NCBI GenBank assembly: GCA_964498065.1
Contig: CAZCFZ010000024.1
Coordinates: forward strand, 1 to 51,660
DNA length: 51,660 bases
From: FEN-1297 sp964498065
GTDB taxonomy: Bacteria; Bacteroidota; Ignavibacteria; Ignavibacteriales; Ignavibacteriaceae
Direction: 5' to 3'
A program made the position numbers and the translations under genes. The notes beneath the pieces were generated by a model. That model did not search any database. It was not told the DNA's origin and worked only from the letters and a program-made list of their open reading frames with translations. This document shows, piece by piece, positions 27,340-35,404 of this stretch (the stretch's first letter is position 1; each line of letters begins with the position of its first letter).

Positions 27340-30300
27340 TTACATGCCTTTTTCCCATTCCGGAAATCTGCCGGGCGTATAAGGCGCGCCGTATTTATTG
27401 AGTTTAGATTCAACGGTTTTAACTTCATTATCAATCGATTTAAGCGTAGTTAATAATCCGCCGAACTGGTCGGCTGCAACATCATAGGATTTAATAAATG
27501 TTGAAGTTGGAGCAGAAGTCGTTGTCCATAACGATGAAGTAATCAAATCAATTCTGTCTTTTAATGATGTCGGAGTTGCACCTTCATATTGAGCTAATAA
27601 AGGATTACCGTTAAGTTCTCTGTTAAAAGCATCAAGCTCTTTTTTAATTGAAATAATCGAATCGTAAGTATCATCGGGAACATTTGCTCCTTCGATAACC
27701 GCCTTTTCCATGTAAGCAATTTTGTTGACGAGCGATTTTCTAAATGCATCAGCGGCAGACATTGCCCTGGTAAGTTTGGCAACCTTCTCATTGAATTTGT
27801 CTAATGCAATTTTATTTTTTGCCGGCAGTGTAGTATTATGAAGCTGTCTGCAGACAAATTCCTGAGGTTTAACCAATTCCGTAAATTTACCGTTTTCAAA
27901 TTTGGAAAGTGAAACTTTATATTTACCGGGTACAACCATGTAGCCCAAATCCGGCTGTTCCCAGGGAACGCTGTTGTCGGGCTTTTTTAAGGAAACAGCG
28001 GTAAAGGGTGCATACCGGAAATTCCAGACAATCCTGTTTACGCCTTTATGCGCTTCGGTTTTTAGCTTTCTGATAACATTGCCTTGCTCATCTGTTATTG
28101 TAAATAAAAGATATGATTTCGGTTCTTCTTTTTCATTTAACAATTCTTTATAAGAAGGGTATTTGATGTCTTCTTTTTCCTTCAACTCCTTTTTTTCTTT
28201 ATCTCTTCTTATTTCTTTAAGAGATTTAATATCATTTTTCAAATAATAAGTGAACACGGCGCCAAACGGTGGATTAGGTGCGGAATAAAAATTTGCTCCC
28301 TGGAATCCTATTCCTTTAAAACCAAAAGGTGTTGACTGAATATACATAAGTGCATCCTTGATCGGGAAGATTACCGCATCTTTGTTCATATCTTTCTTTA
28401 AATATCTGAGCGGAGTATAATTATCAAGTATATAAATTCCTCTTCCGAAAGTCGAAACCACAAGATCATGTTCTCTTCTCTGGATTGTCAAATCCATTAC
28501 GCATTCGGTGGGAATTCCGTTTTTTAATTGTATCCATTCTTTCCCGCCGTCAACGGTAAAGTAAACTCCGAACTGAGTCCCGATAAATAATAAATCTTTG
28601 TCAACATCATCCTGAGCAATTGTATAAGTACTTCCTTTATCGGGAAGGTTCCCGTTAAATAAAAACCATGAATGTCCTCCATCTGTAGTTTTAAATAAGT
28701 AAGGTTTATAATCGCCGTCAACAAAATTCTGGCAGGCAGCATAAGCAATTTTTTTATCAAAGTGTGATCCGATTATCTGTGAGATCCTTGCATACTTTGG
28801 AAGGCCTGGTGTTGAAGATTTAATCCATGTTTTGCCTCCGTCGGTTGTAACATGTATAAGTCCGTCTCCGGATCCGACGAATAATAAATTTTCATCAAGA
28901 GGAGATTCTGCAATTGTGGATATTTGAGCCATAGTACCTTTTCGCGCTAAATCATCCACGCTCCAGCTTCTGTCCATTAAGTTCTGCATTTCTTTAGGTA
29001 CGCCTCTAGTTAAGTCGGGACTGATTACTCTCCAAGAATCACCGCGGTCGTCGGTGCGGAATAATTTGTTCCCGCCTAGATATAATCTTTTATTATCAAA
29101 TTTTGAAATAAGTAATGCAGCATCCCAATCAAATCTGTATGCGGTATCCGTGTTGAATTCATACGGTCTTATATATAATTGTTCGCCGCTTTTTTTATCG
29201 TATCTAACCAATCCGGCATACTGTGATTCGGCATAAATAATATTCGGATTCTTCCAATCAACCTGCGTTTGAAAACCGTCACCGCTGGTTGTAAAGAACC
29301 AGTCGCGGTTTGTTATGCCGCTCGTGCTAATTGTTCTTGAGGGACCGCCGAAACTGTTATTGTCCTGCGATCCTGCGTAAACATTATAAAATGGAGTATC
29401 ATTGTCTGTTGTTACTTTATATATTTCTGCTATCGGGATATTTGATTTGAAGCCCCAGTGCTTCCCCTGGTCGTAAGTTACGTAGACGCCGCCGTCGCAT
29501 CCGTCAATCATATGCTGATTATCGGAAGGATCAATCCAAAGCACGTGGTTATCAACGTGCTTATCTTTCTCGCCCAATTTTTTCCACGTTTTTCCTCCGT
29601 CTATACTGACCTTCATAAAAACATCCATGCTGTATAATCTGTTTATATCTTTTGTATCGCAAAATAGTTTCTGAAAATAAAAAGGATAAGTTGAAACATA
29701 ACTGCTTTCTTTTGTCCAACTTACGCCTCTGTCTGTGCTTTTATAAACTCCGCCGTTTTTTTCTGCTTCTATAATTGCAAACAAAACATCGGGATTAACC
29801 GGAGAAATTGCCATGCCGATTCTGCCGACATTTCCTGTGGGTAAACCCTGTTTCATCTTTTCCCAGGTAGTGCCTGCATCCGTACTTCGGTAAATCCCGC
29901 TTTCCGGTCCTCCGCTTACGCCGGTGTAAAGTTTTCTCATTCGCTGATGCGCGACTGCATATAATAAATTATCGTACCTGGGATCCATGTGAATTTCATA
30001 GCAGCCGGTGTACTTGCTGATGAACAAAACATTCTTCCAAGTTTTTCCTCCGTCTGTTGTTTTAAATATTCCTCTGTCGCCGCCGGCTTTTCTTAATGAA
30101 CCGTAAGCCGCTACATAAACAGTATTAGGATTTTTCGGATCAACGACAATTCCTCCGATTTGCTCAGAATTTTTTATCCCCATATCTTTCCATGTTTGAC
30201 CGCCGTCTTCACTTTTGTAAACGCCGTCTCCGTAAATTACATTATCCTGGTTATCGTTTTCACCGGTACCTACCCATACAACATTCGGATTAGTCGGGTC

Positions 30301-30618
30301 AATTGCTATGGCGCCGATTGCATACGCTCCTTCATGGTTAAATATAGGGGTAAAAGTAATTCCGTTGTCTGCCGTTTTCCACAATGAACCGTGACCTGAA
30401 CCGACAAAATATTCACTATGATTAAACGGATTAACTGCAATTGCAACAACCCTTCCTCCGGTTATTGCCGGTCCTATGCTTCTGAACTTTAAACCTGTTA
30501 ACGGAATATTCTTAAGAGAATCCGTTCCGGATTTATCAGCAGCACTGTCTGCTGCGTTAATTTTTATTGTTAAAAAAATTAGAAAAAAAATGAAGTGGAA
30601 TTTTAACATCTTTTTCAT
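27340..30618 (-). CDS. exported BNR-repeat (VPS10/sortilin-like) protein without sorting domain
   Basis: 1092 residues. The signal peptide is at 1-22 (ending NA). BNR/Asp-box repeats (W-K-T-x-D-x-G or TTDGGKTW) run from about 45 to 740, giving one or two propellers. A charged coiled region follows (about 800-860), then a beta domain and a helical C-terminus (about 960-1092). Unlike the 973-residue relative it lacks the QNYPNPFNP sorting domain, so it should stay in the periplasm or use another route. Databases often call such proteins glycosyl hydrolases; no active site is visible. It is monocistronic; ATG 30618 is clear. Confidence 0.88.
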   Translation of the reverse strand: MKKMLKFHFIFFLIFLTIKINAADSAADKSGTDSLKNIPLTGLKFRSIGPAITGGRVVAIAVNPFNHSEYFVGSGHGSLWKTADNGITFTPIFNHEGAYAIGAIAIDPTNPNVVWVGTGENDNQDNVIYGDGVYKSEDGGQTWKDMGIKNSEQIGGIVVDPKNPNTVYVAAYGSLRKAGGDRGIFKTTDGGKTWKNVLFISKYTGCYEIHMDPRYDNLLYAVAHQRMRKLYTGVSGGPESGIYRSTDAGTTWEKMKQGLPTGNVGRIGMAISPVNPDVLFAIIEAEKNGGVYKSTDRGVSWTKESSYVSTYPFYFQKLFCDTKDINRLYSMDVFMKVSIDGGKTWKKLGEKDKHVDNHVLWIDPSDNQHMIDGCDGGVYVTYDQGKHWGFKSNIPIAEIYKVTTDNDTPFYNVYAGSQDNNSFGGPSRTISTSGITNRDWFFTTSGDGFQTQVDWKNPNIIYAESQYAGLVRYDKKSGEQLYIRPYEFNTDTAYRFDWDAALLISKFDNKRLYLGGNKLFRTDDRGDSWRVISPDLTRGVPKEMQNLMDRSWSVDDLARKGTMAQISTIAESPLDENLLFVGSGDGLIHVTTDGGKTWIKSSTPGLPKYARISQIIGSHFDKKIAYAACQNFVDGDYKPYLFKTTDGGHSWFLFNGNLPDKGSTYTIAQDDVDKDLLFIGTQFGVYFTVDGGKEWIQLKNGIPTECVMDLTIQRREHDLVVSTFGRGIYILDNYTPLRYLKKDMNKDAVIFPIKDALMYIQSTPFGFKGIGFQGANFYSAPNPPFGAVFTYYLKNDIKSLKEIRRDKEKKELKEKEDIKYPSYKELLNEKEEPKSYLLFTITDEQGNVIRKLKTEAHKGVNRIVWNFRYAPFTAVSLKKPDNSVPWEQPDLGYMVVPGKYKVSLSKFENGKFTELVKPQEFVCRQLHNTTLPAKNKIALDKFNEKVAKLTRAMSAADAFRKSLVNKIAYMEKAVIEGANVPDDTYDSIISIKKELDAFNRELNGNPLLAQYEGATPTSLKDRIDLITSSLWTTTSAPTSTFIKSYDVAADQFGGLLTTLKSIDNEVKTVESKLNKYGAPYTPGRFPEWEKGM

Positions 30619-30795
30619 ACTGATCCCGCTAATTATTTAAAAGATTTTTTAATTATTGAATTATAACTTATAAAAAATGGTCTGATGAATTCATTAGAAG
30701 TAATATCGGATTTTCGTTCACTTTAAAATAGTTTTAAGCAATTAAGTTATATAACGGATATAGAAAATTCAGATTAATAGCTGCAATGCAAGTAA

Positions 30796-31161
30796 CTATT
30801 CCGGCCTGACCTTAATTATTTTAATTTGGTCGCTAGACTTTAATACGATCTCGGGACTTCCTTTATAATCTGTTACGGTTCCTGTAATGGCCACATCCCT
30901 GCCTTCAAAATTTTTTATATTCATGAAAGATGAAGAATCTTTTGAAAAAATAACTACTGTAAAAGTATTATCCGGGAATTTCCCGCCCATATTAAGAAAA
31001 TAAGTTCCGGTATCTGTTAAATGAACCTGATCAACAATTCCCGTAACGGTAACTTGTTTACCTACAAAATTTTTAGCCGAATCCGGAGAAATTTCGGTTT
31101 GTGCATATAATGATGCAGATGTAACAAATAAAAGTATTAAAAGAAAGTAAAGCTGTTTCAT
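30796..31161 (-). CDS. exported OB-fold (tRNA_anti-like) protein
   Basis: 121 residues from ATG 31161, supported by AAGGAA upstream and a clean signal peptide ending YAQ; an in-frame start at 31236 would add 25 residues ahead of the signal. The mature part is one OB fold: GKQVTVTGIVDQVHL, then YFLNMGGKFPDNTFTVVIF, then GRDVAITGTVTDYKGSPEIVL. Such small exported OB proteins are common in this lineage and may bind nucleic acid or ligands; the role is unknown. A decayed second copy, including upstream DNA, lies at 41181-41435. Confidence 0.75.
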   Translation of the reverse strand: MKQLYFLLILLFVTSASLYAQTEISPDSAKNFVGKQVTVTGIVDQVHLTDTGTYFLNMGGKFPDNTFTVVIFSKDSSSFMNIKNFEGRDVAITGTVTDYKGSPEIVLKSSDQIKIIKVRPE

Positions 31162-31362
31162 ATTTGTATTCCTTGTCTTTAGCAAAAAATAATGAAAATA
31201 TTTGGATAACGGTATGAGTTTGAACATACGTATCATATCTGTCCAAAATAAATAATAATAGGCTTGTATAAATAAATATTAATAAACCCGTTGTGTGAAT
31301 TAGAAAATAATATACACTAAAGAAAATTTCCGATTAAAATTATTTTCAAATATGTATTAAAT

Positions 31363-31421
31363 TGTCGTCATAGTCGAAATCGAACTGTGAATATCAGTCT
31401 TCGACTCCGCTCAGACTGACA
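31363..31421. repeat. degenerate TGTC...GACA palindromic repeat
   Basis: It begins TGTCGTCATAGTCGAA and ends with the hairpin TCAGTCT-N12-AGACTGA (31394-31419) followed by CA. It resembles the core family seen elsewhere but is shorter and more diverged. It lies in the 685-base spacer 31237-31921. Confidence 0.45.
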
Positions 31422-31490
31422 TAAATGTTTGTTTATTTCTCTAGCTTTTAAATAAATTTTTAATTCACGCAAACGGTATTAATAATGTTA

Positions 31491-31642
31491 TAATGTCATC
31501 CCTACGAGTTTAAAAACTATATTAGCTTATAATCTAATTATGATAATTTCAGCTCTTCGGGCTTTTTTACAAAACGCCGAAGGCGTGAAATTATTCTAAA
31601 AAAATAAACAGATAAACCCAAAATCCCGTAGGGATGACATTA
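31491..31642. repeat. 16-bp terminal inverted repeat element
   Basis: TAATGTCATCCCTACG (31491-31506) and its perfect complement at 31627-31642 bound a 152-base unit. Inside are ATAATTTCA/TGAAATTAT (31543-31551, 31586-31594) and a CGCC-GAA-GGCG hairpin (31575-31585). No coding capacity. It lies about 280 bases upstream of the Crp/Fnr gene. The piece CGTGAAATTATT recurs at about 35177-35188. Confidence 0.65.
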
Positions 31643-31921
31643 TTCTTATTTGGAATTTTTATCTTCTCCGATTATTTTTTTTGACAAAAATATCTTGTTG
31701 CTGACTTATATTGGATAGCAATTATGCATATAATTTATTTTCCCATTTAAGAAGATTTAAAGATTAAGAGTGACTTTATATAATTTTATTATCAAATAGT
31801 AATTTGAAATTCATTTTAAGTAATCAAACATATTTTAACCTCAGTTTTTATTAATAATTAATTAAAAATTTGGTAATTTTATCAGAAGATCTAAAAACTA
31901 AATTTCAAAAAATAATTTCTT

Positions 31922-32617
31922 ATGCTTCCTGAAAAAGAAACAAAAAAAGATACTTTAAGAAATATACCCTTGTTCTCGGAAATGAATATTGAACAGCTTC
32001 GAAAGATTACATCAATTTCTAAAACCTTAAAGTTTAAGAAGAATGATTTTCTATTTTATGATGATGATATATATAATGGCTTTTACATCATATTAAAAGG
32101 ATTGATTAAGGTATTCAAGAATAGTAAAGACGGAAAGGAATCAGTTCTTCATATAGTAAAACCTGTAAATGTTTTTGCAGATGTCCCTTTATTTGAAGGT
32201 GGTAATTATCCTGCGACGGCTCAAACATTAGAAGAGAGCATTCTTATTTTTATTCCTAAAAATGAATTCCTGCAATTAATAAAAGATGATCCTGAGATAA
32301 GCTTAAAAATGTTCAGCGGTTTTGCTAAGCGATTAAAAGAAATGACCCATAAAATAGAAAACTTTTCATCAAAAGAAGTTATAAATAGATTAGCAGCTTA
32401 TCTGCTGAAGGAAATTAAAAACAATAAAACCGATAAATTAGAAGAGCCATTTATTAGGTTAAATGTTCCTAAGAGAACAATAGCGGCATATATAGGAACA
32501 ATAACAGAAACTCTCTCAAGAACTTTAAAGAAGCTGCAGGATGAAGAAATTATAAAAGTTAGAGGGAAAACAATCATTATCACCAATTATCCACGTCTAA
32601 AAAAACTTGCCGAATAA
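31922..32617 (+). CDS. Crp/Fnr-family transcription regulator (DNR/NnrR-like)
   Basis: 231 residues. A cyclic-nucleotide-type sensor domain (about 15-130) and dimerisation helix are followed by a winged helix (about 150-225). The recognition helix has E196, S199 and R200 in ETLSR, the E-x-x-S-R pattern of FNR/DNR proteins that read TTGA-type half-sites. The protein contains no cysteine, so it cannot hold the iron-sulfur cluster of true FNR; NO or haem sensing as in DNR/NnrR is inferred. Two TTGAC/GTCAA-type boxes lie just downstream, before the DGC and nirK genes, which are its likely targets. Confidence 0.9.
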   Translation: MLPEKETKKDTLRNIPLFSEMNIEQLRKITSISKTLKFKKNDFLFYDDDIYNGFYIILKGLIKVFKNSKDGKESVLHIVKPVNVFADVPLFEGGNYPATAQTLEESILIFIPKNEFLQLIKDDPEISLKMFSGFAKRLKEMTHKIENFSSKEVINRLAAYLLKEIKNNKTDKLEEPFIRLNVPKRTIAAYIGTITETLSRTLKKLQDEEIIKVRGKTIIITNYPRLKKLAE

Positions 32618-32628
32618 AATATAGAATA

Positions 32629-32642
32629 CTGACTTAAGTCAA
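32629..32642 (+). promoter_or_regulatory. Crp/Fnr (NnrR-type) box upstream of the DGC gene
   Basis: CTGACTTAAGTCAA matches TTGAC-N4-GTCAA except for the first base. It is 102 bases before the DGC-protein start, a position suited to class II or class I activation. It immediately follows the regulator gene. Confidence 0.65.
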
Positions 32643-32743
32643 GGGAATCCAGCACTCAACAAGATAATTTTGAATCGTTAGAAAAATTAAAAATAAATTC
32701 ATTTGGAAAACGAGGATTAAAGTTTTCTTAAAAATTAATATAA

Positions 32744-33139
32744 ATGATGGATACAAAAAATAATAAGTTGATTAAAGAGAAAATGCCTATAGTTTATTCC
32801 TGTTCCGGCTGCAGTAATATTGCCCAGCTTGCAAACGATGTTGCTGTAAAAATGGATAGGGAAGGCATAGCAGAAATGTCCTGCATTGCCGGCGTAGGAG
32901 GAAATGTAAAATCGCTGGTTCAAAAGGCAAAATCGGGAAGAAAAATAATTGCAGTTGACGGATGCATTCTTCAATGCGCAAAAAGCTGCTTAAAAAATAT
33001 AAATGTTGAGGCGGATGAACATTATATATTAACTGACTACGGAATGAAAAAAGAATATCATAAAGATTATGATGATGAAATTGTAGATGAAATATTTGAA
33101 TTATTAACACAATCCAAATGCGAAGCTGATCTAGCTTAA
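32744..33139 (+). CDS. DGC-motif putative zinc-binding protein
   Basis: 131 residues in the DGC family (putative zinc-binding). Conserved cysteines appear in YSCSGCSN, MSCIAG, AVDGCILQCAKSC; the D-G-C triplet gives the family its name. It is cytoplasmic and of unknown biochemical role. Its place between a Crp/Fnr regulator and nirK, behind a regulator box, suggests a part in the response to nitrogen oxides or in metal supply, which is inference. A gap of 44 bases separates it from the DUF2249 gene. Confidence 0.85.
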   Translation: MMDTKNNKLIKEKMPIVYSCSGCSNIAQLANDVAVKMDREGIAEMSCIAGVGGNVKSLVQKAKSGRKIIAVDGCILQCAKSCLKNINVEADEHYILTDYGMKKEYHKDYDDEIVDEIFELLTQSKCEADLA

Positions 33140-33183
33140 TTAAAATTATTTGAAAATTAATTCTAAAAAAGAAAGGAAACAAA

Positions 33184-33423
33184 ATGAGCTTAACAACAAT
33201 TAAAGAACTGGATATACGGCCGGTTCCGCCAAGGGATAAGCACCCTAAGATATTTGCAAATTTTGATGGATTAAAAGAAAGAGAAACTCTTCAATTAATA
33301 AATGATCATGATCCAATGCCTTTATATTATCAATTTCAAGCCGAACGTTCGGGGCAATTTAATTGGGAATATTTGGAAAGAGGTCCCGAGGTTTGGAAAG
33401 TGAACATAACAAAGACAGCATAA
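33184..33423 (+). CDS. DUF2249 protein
   Basis: 79 residues, a single DUF2249 domain. The signature LDIRPVPPRDKHPKIF, then LINDHDPMPLYYQ and WEYLERGPEVW is typical. Such proteins recur near denitrification and low-oxygen genes, often with hemerythrin or nitrite reductase genes. The fold is small and cytoplasmic; the activity is unknown. AAAGGAAA precedes ATG 33184. It is probably co-transcribed with the DGC gene. Confidence 0.9.
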   Translation: MSLTTIKELDIRPVPPRDKHPKIFANFDGLKERETLQLINDHDPMPLYYQFQAERSGQFNWEYLERGPEVWKVNITKTA

Positions 33424-33515
33424 TTAAAACTACATAATAGTTATGAAACCAACCTTGCCAATAATAAATTCAATAAACCGTAGATTTGAAATGAATATTT
33501 AAAAATGACAAAAGA

Positions 33516-33529
33516 TTGACTTTAGTCAA
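33516..33529 (+). promoter_or_regulatory. perfect TTGAC-N4-GTCAA box upstream of nirK
   Basis: TTGACTTTAGTCAA is a perfect dyad of the DNR/NnrR kind, 91 bases before the chosen nirK start. Together with the box at 32629-32642 it suggests two promoters under the same regulator. Confidence 0.78.
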
Positions 33530-33620
33530 TTTGCCCTTTGCTTGCTGCGTATAAATTTGAATTAAGAATTTAAATAAAGAATTTATAATGTATCAAAGAA
33601 TAATTGAAGGAAATGCAACT

Positions 33621-34739
33621 ATGAAACTTCTTAATACAATAGGAATAGGGGTATTATTATTATTAACATTGTCACTTGGTGCCTGCAGCAATTCACAAAA
33701 TAAAACTTCGGTTTTTGACATGCCTGCAAAAGAGAATGTAGATAATTTAAAACATGTTGTAGAAAAATTAGTTCCGCCTCCGAATCTTCCGGAATATAAT
33801 CAAGTTGATAAAGACGCACCAAAAGTTGTTGAAGTAAAACTTGTTGTTGAGGAAAAGAAAATGGAAATCGCTCCAGGTGTTATTTCCTGGGTATTAACTT
33901 ATGATGGTACGGTTCCGGGGCCTATTATTGTTGTACATCAAAATGATTATGTACAGGTTACAATTGTAAACCCATCTACTAATACTCTGGTGCATAATAT
34001 TGATTTTCACGCAGCTACCGGAGCTCTTGGAGGAGGAGCTATAAGTAAAGTTGCTCCCGGACAGCAGGTAACATTCCGGTTTAAAGCAATAAAGCCTGGA
34101 GTATTTGTTTATCATTGCGCACCCGGTGGAATTATGGTACCTCTTCATGTAGTTTCCGGTATGAACGGAGCAATAATGGTTTTATCTAGAGACGGTTTGA
34201 AAGATGAAAATGGAAATCCATTGCATTATGACAAGGCTTATTATGTAGCTGAACAAGATTATTACCTTACTAAGGATAAAGATGGAAATTATAAACAATA
34301 TTCTTCACCAGCCGCCGGTTTTGGAGATTTAATGACTGCAATTAAAACTCTAACTCCTTCACATATTGTATTTAACGGGAAGGTCGGATCTCTAACGGGT
34401 GATAATGCTTTAACAGCAAATGTTGGAGATAAAGTTTTGTTCATTACTTCCAGTGCAAACAGAGACACAAGAATACATCTTATCGGCGGTCATGCAGATC
34501 TCTACTGGGTTGGAGGATCTTTTTCCAATAAACCTTTAACAAATTTTGAAACCTGGCCGGTTCCGGGCGGGACGGCAGTTGCGGCGTTATACCAATTCCG
34601 TCAGCCGGGCACTTACCTTTATCTGGATCATAATTTAATTGAAGCTTTAGCATTCCATGCAATGGCCGAAGTTAATGTAAAAGGAAAGTGGAATGATGAT
34701 TTGATGAAAGTTATACACAAAGCAAGTTCCATTAAATAA
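33621..34739 (+). CDS. nirK: copper-containing nitrite reductase NirK, lipoprotein
   Basis: 372 residues from ATG 33621, which has AAGGAAA upstream and gives a lipobox LSLGAC with C22; an in-frame ATG at 33588 would add 11 residues. Two cupredoxin domains carry the copper sites. Type 1 ligands are H125, C166, H176 and M181. Type 2 ligands are H130, H165 and H337. The active-site Asp is in IDFHAA and H286 is the second catalytic residue. It reduces nitrite to NO. The CAPGG...H loop is one residue longer than in the classic Alcaligenes enzyme, and the Trp before the ligand His is Leu. Lipid anchoring at the membrane is inferred from the lipobox. Confidence 0.95.
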   Translation: MKLLNTIGIGVLLLLTLSLGACSNSQNKTSVFDMPAKENVDNLKHVVEKLVPPPNLPEYNQVDKDAPKVVEVKLVVEEKKMEIAPGVISWVLTYDGTVPGPIIVVHQNDYVQVTIVNPSTNTLVHNIDFHAATGALGGGAISKVAPGQQVTFRFKAIKPGVFVYHCAPGGIMVPLHVVSGMNGAIMVLSRDGLKDENGNPLHYDKAYYVAEQDYYLTKDKDGNYKQYSSPAAGFGDLMTAIKTLTPSHIVFNGKVGSLTGDNALTANVGDKVLFITSSANRDTRIHLIGGHADLYWVGGSFSNKPLTNFETWPVPGGTAVAALYQFRQPGTYLYLDHNLIEALAFHAMAEVNVKGKWNDDLMKVIHKASSIK

Positions 34740-34864
34740 ATTGACTTTTTTAGATCTTAGATTAATCAATTAAAATGCGGAATATTATATTATCTACTCA
34801 ATTTGACCGCATTAAAAAAAAAGGGGTTAAAGGCCTTTCAAATTTATAAATATTTATTGGCTAA

Positions 34865-35047
34865 CGCCTTAAAGGCGCGGCTAAAATATGGGGCTGTCTC
34901 AAAACTGTCATTCCGGGCTTGACCCGGAATCTAAACATTCGAATTTCTCTTAAAAAGAGATGCTGAATCAAGTTCAGCATGACAAATTCCCTCTTTTGAG
35001 ACAGCCTCAGATGGAAAACCTCTCCAAATTGTCTGGGCTTTAGCCCA
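34865..35047. repeat. nest of palindromes around a mobile-like element
   Basis: CGCCTTAAAGGCG (34865-34877) and TGGGCTTTAGCCCA (35034-35047) flank the terminal-repeat element at 34892-35006. All lie in the 665-base spacer 34740-35404 between convergent genes. No gene was seen there. Confidence 0.55.
34892..35006 (+). repeat. two-hairpin element with GGCTGTCTCAAAA inverted repeats, copy A
   Basis: Perfect 13-base ends (34892-34904, 34994-35006) enclose a core. The core has TGTCA at 34906, hairpin ATTCCGGG-CTTGA-CCCGGAAT (34910-34930), a spacer with TCTCT/AGAGA, hairpin ATGCTGAA-TCAAG-TTCAGCAT (34960-34980), then TGACA. There is no open frame. An inverted copy lies at 43274-43390. Confidence 0.88.
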
Positions 35048-35271
35048 TTAAAGTTTGGCGGTTAAATTGAGTTATCTAAATAAAATAATATTCGTCTTTT
35101 TATTAAACTCATGTCTTATCTAAATCATTACAGAAATCTAAGGTTGTAAAACCTTGTTGAGTTTTTAAGACTCTTGAAGCGTGAAATTATTATAGAACAA
35201 ATAATAGTTTGATATTTCAAAGGTTGCTTCCTTATTATTTATTGCCGATAGGTATAATTAATTTATAAGAA

Positions 35272-35299
35272 ATGCCCGGAATTACCCGGGCATTTTTTT
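35272..35299 (+). terminator. strong terminator between nirK and the FolE2-like operon
   Basis: ATGCCCGG (35272-35279) pairs with CCGGGCAT (35286-35293) and is followed by seven Ts on the plus strand. The minus-strand T tract is weaker. It could end read-through from nirK, 530 bases away, an unannotated short RNA, or the minus-strand operon that stops at 35405. Confidence 0.75.
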
Positions 35300-35404
35300 A
35301 AGTTAATGATAAGGTTTATATGGGAATTCGACAACCTGCTTGTAGTTTTATTTATCTAAGGCATTGCAATCTTTTAATCCTAAAAATAGCATTGCAAAAA
35401 ACTT

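Noticed and set aside
27340..30618. Glycosyl hydrolase activity for the BNR proteins
   Set aside because: Asp-box repeats alone do not show catalysis; no sialidase-type Arg triad or nucleophile could be recognised.
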